Part shown: in pieces, positions 60,922 to 64,000 of the stretch | How positions within the stretch are numbered: the first letter of the stretch is position 1 | Layout: the number at the start of each line of letters is the position of its first letter | From: Thiorhodovibrio frisius | Lineage (GTDB): Bacteria; Pseudomonadota; Gammaproteobacteria; Chromatiales; Chromatiaceae | NCBI RefSeq assembly: GCF_033954835.1 | Contig: NZ_CP121471.1 | Coordinates: 4,210,501 to 4,274,500, forward strand | Direction of reading: 5' to 3' | DNA length: 64,000 nucleotides | Notes under the pieces: model-generated | Told to the model about the DNA's origin: nothing | The model's input: only the letters and a program-made list of their open reading frames with translations | The model's database searches: none | Position numbers and translations under genes: made by a program

Positions 60922-61100
60922 TATTGTTAGTTCGATAATTGCCGGTGATTGTTGAGGATTGTTGGTCAGTGCGTCATGCACGGGGTAGCGGATGGCAAAC
61001 GAAATGCCAGATTCTCGCTTCACCTTCCGGTTGCCGTGCTTTGCCTGCGCGGGGTCAGCATTTAGACTGCCACATTCAGAGCCACAAATCTTGCGCCATC

Positions 61101-62165
61101 ATGAAAACCCTGCCTGCCGAATGGTACCCCCAAAGCGCCCTGATGCTGACCTGGCCGCATCCTGATACAGACTGGTGCGACCAGCTCGATGCGGTCGAGG
61201 CGGTCTATGTCGAGATGGTGTGCGCGCTCTGCCGCTATCAGCCGGCGCTCATTCTCTGCCCGGATACCGCCTGGCAGGCGCGGGTGGCGGGAATGCTGGC
61301 CGATGCCGGCGTGCCATCATCGCAGCTCATCTTTGCTTTGGCGCGCAGCAATGATACCTGGACCCGGGATCATGGTCCCATCACCGTCTTGGAGACCCAA
61401 GGGCTGGGCGCTCCGGGGCAGCCCTGTCTGCTGGATTTTCGCTTCAACGGCTGGGGCGGCAAATATGCCAGCGAGCTGGACGATGCCATCAATGCCCGCC
61501 TGCAAGAGCAGGGCGTTTTTGGCAACAGCACCTGGCAGCGCAGCGAGCTGCTGCTCGAAGGCGGCGCCATCGACAGCGACGGTGCCGGCAGCCTGCTGCT
61601 GGTGCGGCGCACGCTGCTTGATCCGGCGCGCAATCCCGGCTGGAGCCAGGATGACATTGAGCAGGAATTGCATCAGCGACTCGGCATCCGCCATTTTCTG
61701 TGGCTGGAGCATGGCCAGTTGAGCGGCGACGATACCGACGGTCATATCGACACCCTCGCCCGCTTTATCGATCAGCGCACCATTGCCCATGTGACCTGCG
61801 ATGATCCGGCGGACCCCGATCATGACCCCATCGCACAGATGACCGCCGAGCTGCGGGCTCTGCGCGACTCCAGCGGCCAACCCTATCGCCTGTTGCCGCT
61901 GCCCCAGCCGCGCCCCCTATTCGCCGCCGACGGCCAGCGCTTACCCGCTGGCTATGCCAATTTTGCACTCATCAATGGCGCCCTGCTGCTGCCGGTTTAC
62001 CAGGACCCTGCCGATGCCGAGGCGACGCGCCTCCTGCAAGCGGCTTTTCCGCAGCGCCAGGTTCATGCCATTGACTGTCGCGCACTGGTCGCCCAAGGCG
62101 GCAGCCTGCACTGCGCCTGCATGCAGTTACCGGCCGGCTTGACCATCCGCGCGCCCCAGGTCTAA
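61101..62165 (+). CDS. aguA: Agmatine deiminase
   Basis: 354 residues from the ATG at 61101 (MKTLPAEWYPQSALMLTWP). The family motifs WTRDHGPI, FNGWGGKY, LEGGAIDSDGAG and the C-terminal catalytic cysteine in GGSLHCACMQLP are present. It converts agmatine to N-carbamoylputrescine and ammonia in polyamine synthesis. The partner carbamoylputrescine amidase gene is not adjacent. It lies 9 bases before mnmA. Confidence 0.92.
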   Translation: MKTLPAEWYPQSALMLTWPHPDTDWCDQLDAVEAVYVEMVCALCRYQPALILCPDTAWQARVAGMLADAGVPSSQLIFALARSNDTWTRDHGPITVLETQGLGAPGQPCLLDFRFNGWGGKYASELDDAINARLQEQGVFGNSTWQRSELLLEGGAIDSDGAGSLLLVRRTLLDPARNPGWSQDDIEQELHQRLGIRHFLWLEHGQLSGDDTDGHIDTLARFIDQRTIAHVTCDDPADPDHDPIAQMTAELRALRDSSGQPYRLLPLPQPRPLFAADGQRLPAGYANFALINGALLLPVYQDPADAEATRLLQAAFPQRQVHAIDCRALVAQGGSLHCACMQLPAGLTIRAPQV

Positions 62166-62174
62166 GCAAGCGCC

Positions 62175-63266
62175 ATGTCCGCATCCCAGCGCGTTCTGGT
62201 TGGCCTCTCGGGTGGAGTCGACTCCGCCGTCGCCACGCATCTGCTGATCGAGCAGGGCTACCAGGTCGAAGCGCTCTTTATGAAGAACTGGGAAGAGGAC
62301 GACGCCCCCGGCTACTGCGCGGCAGCGGAGGATCTGGCCGATGCCCAAGCGGTTACCGAGCGCCTTGGTATCCCCTTGCGCACAGTGAACTTCGCGACCG
62401 AATACTGGGACCGGGTATTTGAGCAGTTTCTGGCCGAATACCGCGCGCTGCGCACCCCGAACCCAGATATCCTGTGCAACAGCGAGATCAAGTTCCGCGC
62501 CTTTCTCGATCATGCCCTGACACTGGGTGCGGACTGGATCGCCACTGGGCATTATGCGCGGGTGATGCACCAGGCTGATCGCGCCAGCCTGTACCTTGCC
62601 CGGGATGCGAACAAAGACCAGACCTATTTCCTGCACCGGCTCGATCGGGAGCAGCTCGGGCGCGTGCTTTTTCCGTTGGCAGATCTGACCAAACCCGAGA
62701 TCCGCGCAATGGCCGAGAGCTTGGGGCTGGCCAATGCGAGTAAAAAAGACAGCACCGGGATTTGCTTCATCGGCGAGCGACGTTTTGCCGACTTCCTCGC
62801 CCGCTACCTGCCCCGCGAGCCGGGGCCCATCGAGACGCCCGAAGGCCAGGTGCTGGGCGAACATCAGGGGCTCGCGTACTACACCATCGGCCAGCGCCAG
62901 GGGCTTGGTATCGGTGGCCAAGCCGGCGCCGCCGAGGCGCCCTGGTTCGTCGCCGCCAAAGATCCCGCCAAGAATGTCCTGATCGTCGTGCAGGGTGGCA
63001 ATCACCCGCTGCTGTTCGCTGAAGGCTTAAGCGGCGAGCAGCTGCATTGGATCAGCGGAGCCCCGCCCGCTCCTGCCCCATTCGACTGCCTGTGCCGCCT
63101 CCGTCATCGCCAGCCGCTGCAAGCCTGCACCCTGGTCGAGTACCATAAGGGCCATTGCCAAGTGCATTTCGCCACCCCGCAGCGCGCCGTAACGCCTGGC
63201 CAGTCAGCCGTCTTTTACTACGGCGACCGATGCCTGGGAGGCTGTATCATCACCAGCGCAATCTGA
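62175..63266 (+). CDS. mnmA: tRNA-specific 2-thiouridylase
   Basis: 363 residues. The PP-loop [24 protein letters not shown], the catalytic cysteine in [11 protein letters not shown] and the second cysteine in [10 protein letters not shown] are intact. It thiolates U34 of Lys, Glu and Gln tRNAs with sulfur relayed by TusABCDE, whose relatives DsrEFH and DsrC are encoded elsewhere in this window. hflD follows, the usual order. Confidence 0.97.
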   Translation: MSASQRVLVGLSGGVDSAVATHLLIEQGYQVEALFMKNWEEDDAPGYCAAAEDLADAQAVTERLGIPLRTVNFATEYWDRVFEQFLAEYRALRTPNPDILCNSEIKFRAFLDHALTLGADWIATGHYARVMHQADRASLYLARDANKDQTYFLHRLDREQLGRVLFPLADLTKPEIRAMAESLGLANASKKDSTGICFIGERRFADFLARYLPREPGPIETPEGQVLGEHQGLAYYTIGQRQGLGIGGQAGAAEAPWFVAAKDPAKNVLIVVQGGNHPLLFAEGLSGEQLHWISGAPPAPAPFDCLCRLRHRQPLQACTLVEYHKGHCQVHFATPQRAVTPGQSAVFYYGDRCLGGCIITSAI

Positions 63267-63348
63267 ATCCGGCTCGCGCACAGCCCATCGGCAGTGCAGC
63301 GACTGAATTGACTGATCACCGATCACTGACAACTGACCACTTCTTCTA

Positions 63349-63990
63349 ATGGGACATAACGATACCGAGCGCGTCATCGCCCTGGCCGGTCTGCACCAGG
63401 TTGCTCACTGCGTCCAATTCATTGCCAATCGCGGCGTGGTGGATGTCGAGGCCATGGAACCCTGCATCCATAGCCTGTTCCAAATCGACGCACCAGACAC
63501 GCCCTCGGTTTATGGCCCGCCGGGCGCGGTGGCCCTTGGTATGCGCGCCCTCATCGGGCAAATCACCGGGCAGCCGGACCGCGATCTGGAAATGACCCGC
63601 TATTTGATCAGCCTGCTGAAACATGGCCGCACCCTGAGTGAAAACCCGGAGTTGCTGCGGCGTATCAGCATCGGCATTGAGATCACCGACGCCAAGCACC
63701 GGCAGGGAAGCAACCAGGCCGCCCTGGTTTCTCCGGAGATGCTGGCCGCCCTAGCCGCGCTCTACACCGAGAACGTCAGCTCGCTGGAGCCACGCATTCT
63801 GGTGCGCGGTAATCCGCTCTATCTCAAAAACAACGAGAATCAGGACCGCATCCGTGCCCTATTGCTTGCCGGTATCCGCTCGGCTATCTTGTGGCAACAA
63901 CTCGGTGGCACTCGCTGGCAAATTCTGTTTGGGCGCAAACGTTTACTGGGCGCCGCGCGCGACTACCTGACACGCCACGAGACAGCCTGA
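63349..63990 (+). CDS. hflD: High-frequency lysogenization protein HflD homologue
   Basis: 213 residues, helical and soluble to membrane-associated, with the family start (ALAGLHQVAHCVQFIANRG) and the C-terminal LLAGIRSAILWQQLGGTRWQ. It typically follows mnmA and precedes purB; purB would lie past the window edge. In E. coli it affects phage lambda CII; the general function is not clear. The start at 63349 follows an 82-base gap. Confidence 0.92.
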   Translation: MGHNDTERVIALAGLHQVAHCVQFIANRGVVDVEAMEPCIHSLFQIDAPDTPSVYGPPGAVALGMRALIGQITGQPDRDLEMTRYLISLLKHGRTLSENPELLRRISIGIEITDAKHRQGSNQAALVSPEMLAALAALYTENVSSLEPRILVRGNPLYLKNNENQDRIRALLLAGIRSAILWQQLGGTRWQILFGRKRLLGAARDYLTRHETA

Positions 63991-64000
63991 TCCACCCCTA

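Overview
The window looks like chromosomal DNA of a GC-rich purple sulfur bacterium of the Chromatiaceae (Allochromatium/Thiocapsa/Thiorhodovibrio type). The main reason is a complete reverse dissimilatory sulfite reductase operon in the order known from Allochromatium vinosum, dsrABEFHCMKLJOPNRS, all on the minus strand (about 28.0-43.2 kb). Next to it are an aerobic-type cobalamin ring-synthesis cluster and general gammaproteobacterial genes (pepN, grxC, tsaD, mnmA-hflD, trmB, thiG). I saw no rRNA, tRNA, CRISPR array or intact insertion sequence.

Layout. 0-1 kb: the end of an unknown gene, then an overlapping small-protein/AbiEii-type nucleotidyltransferase pair. 1.1-7.1 kb: a phosphosignalling module (Ser/Thr kinase, vWA-FHA membrane protein, PP2C phosphatase) with a frameshifted Rpn nuclease gene lodged in it. 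7.1-16.3 kb: a large 2OG-Fe(II) oxygenase-like protein, a 1300-residue FAD/Fe-S dehydrogenase, an EF-hand protein, cytochrome b561 and an ABC1/UbiB-type kinase. 16.8-18.6 kb: a diguanylate cyclase with an N-terminal diiron-type (ODP) sensor domain. 18.8-26.9 kb: a 34-residue membrane peptide, an AAA-ATPase/nuclease-like protein, a lone oligopeptide permease, an L,D-transpeptidase, pepN, grxC, hslR and a Cys-rich unknown. 27-43.5 kb: the dsr operon with a DUF1566 exported protein at its 3' end; a good sigma70-type promoter lies about 280 bp upstream of dsrA. 43.7-46.2 kb, divergent from dsr: two unknown proteins, a stand-alone Cas6/Cmx6-like protein and a cysteine-free DsrC paralogue (RspA type). 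46.5-49.3 kb: sixA, a second AAA-ATPase/nuclease-like gene and nikR. 49.4-57.5 kb: cobL, cobF, cobH and a cobIJ fusion on plus, facing cobK and a two-gene split version of CobZ on minus. 57.5-64 kb: trmB, thiG, a Uma2 protein, tsaD, agmatine deiminase, mnmA and hflD.

How it works together. Sulfur from periplasmic globules is relayed through DsrEFH to DsrC and oxidised by DsrAB. DsrL handles electron transfer with NAD(P)H, and DsrMKJOP reoxidises or recycles DsrC at the membrane. DsrN makes siroamide for DsrAB. The cob genes encode most corrin-ring steps between precorrin-2 and hydrogenobyrinic acid, with the split CobZ predicted to replace CobG; cobM is not in the window.

The least explained parts are the Cas6-like/RspA neighbourhood beside dsr, the ODP-GGDEF sensor, and three families of small palindromic repeats inserted in intergenic gaps, several inside the dsr operon.
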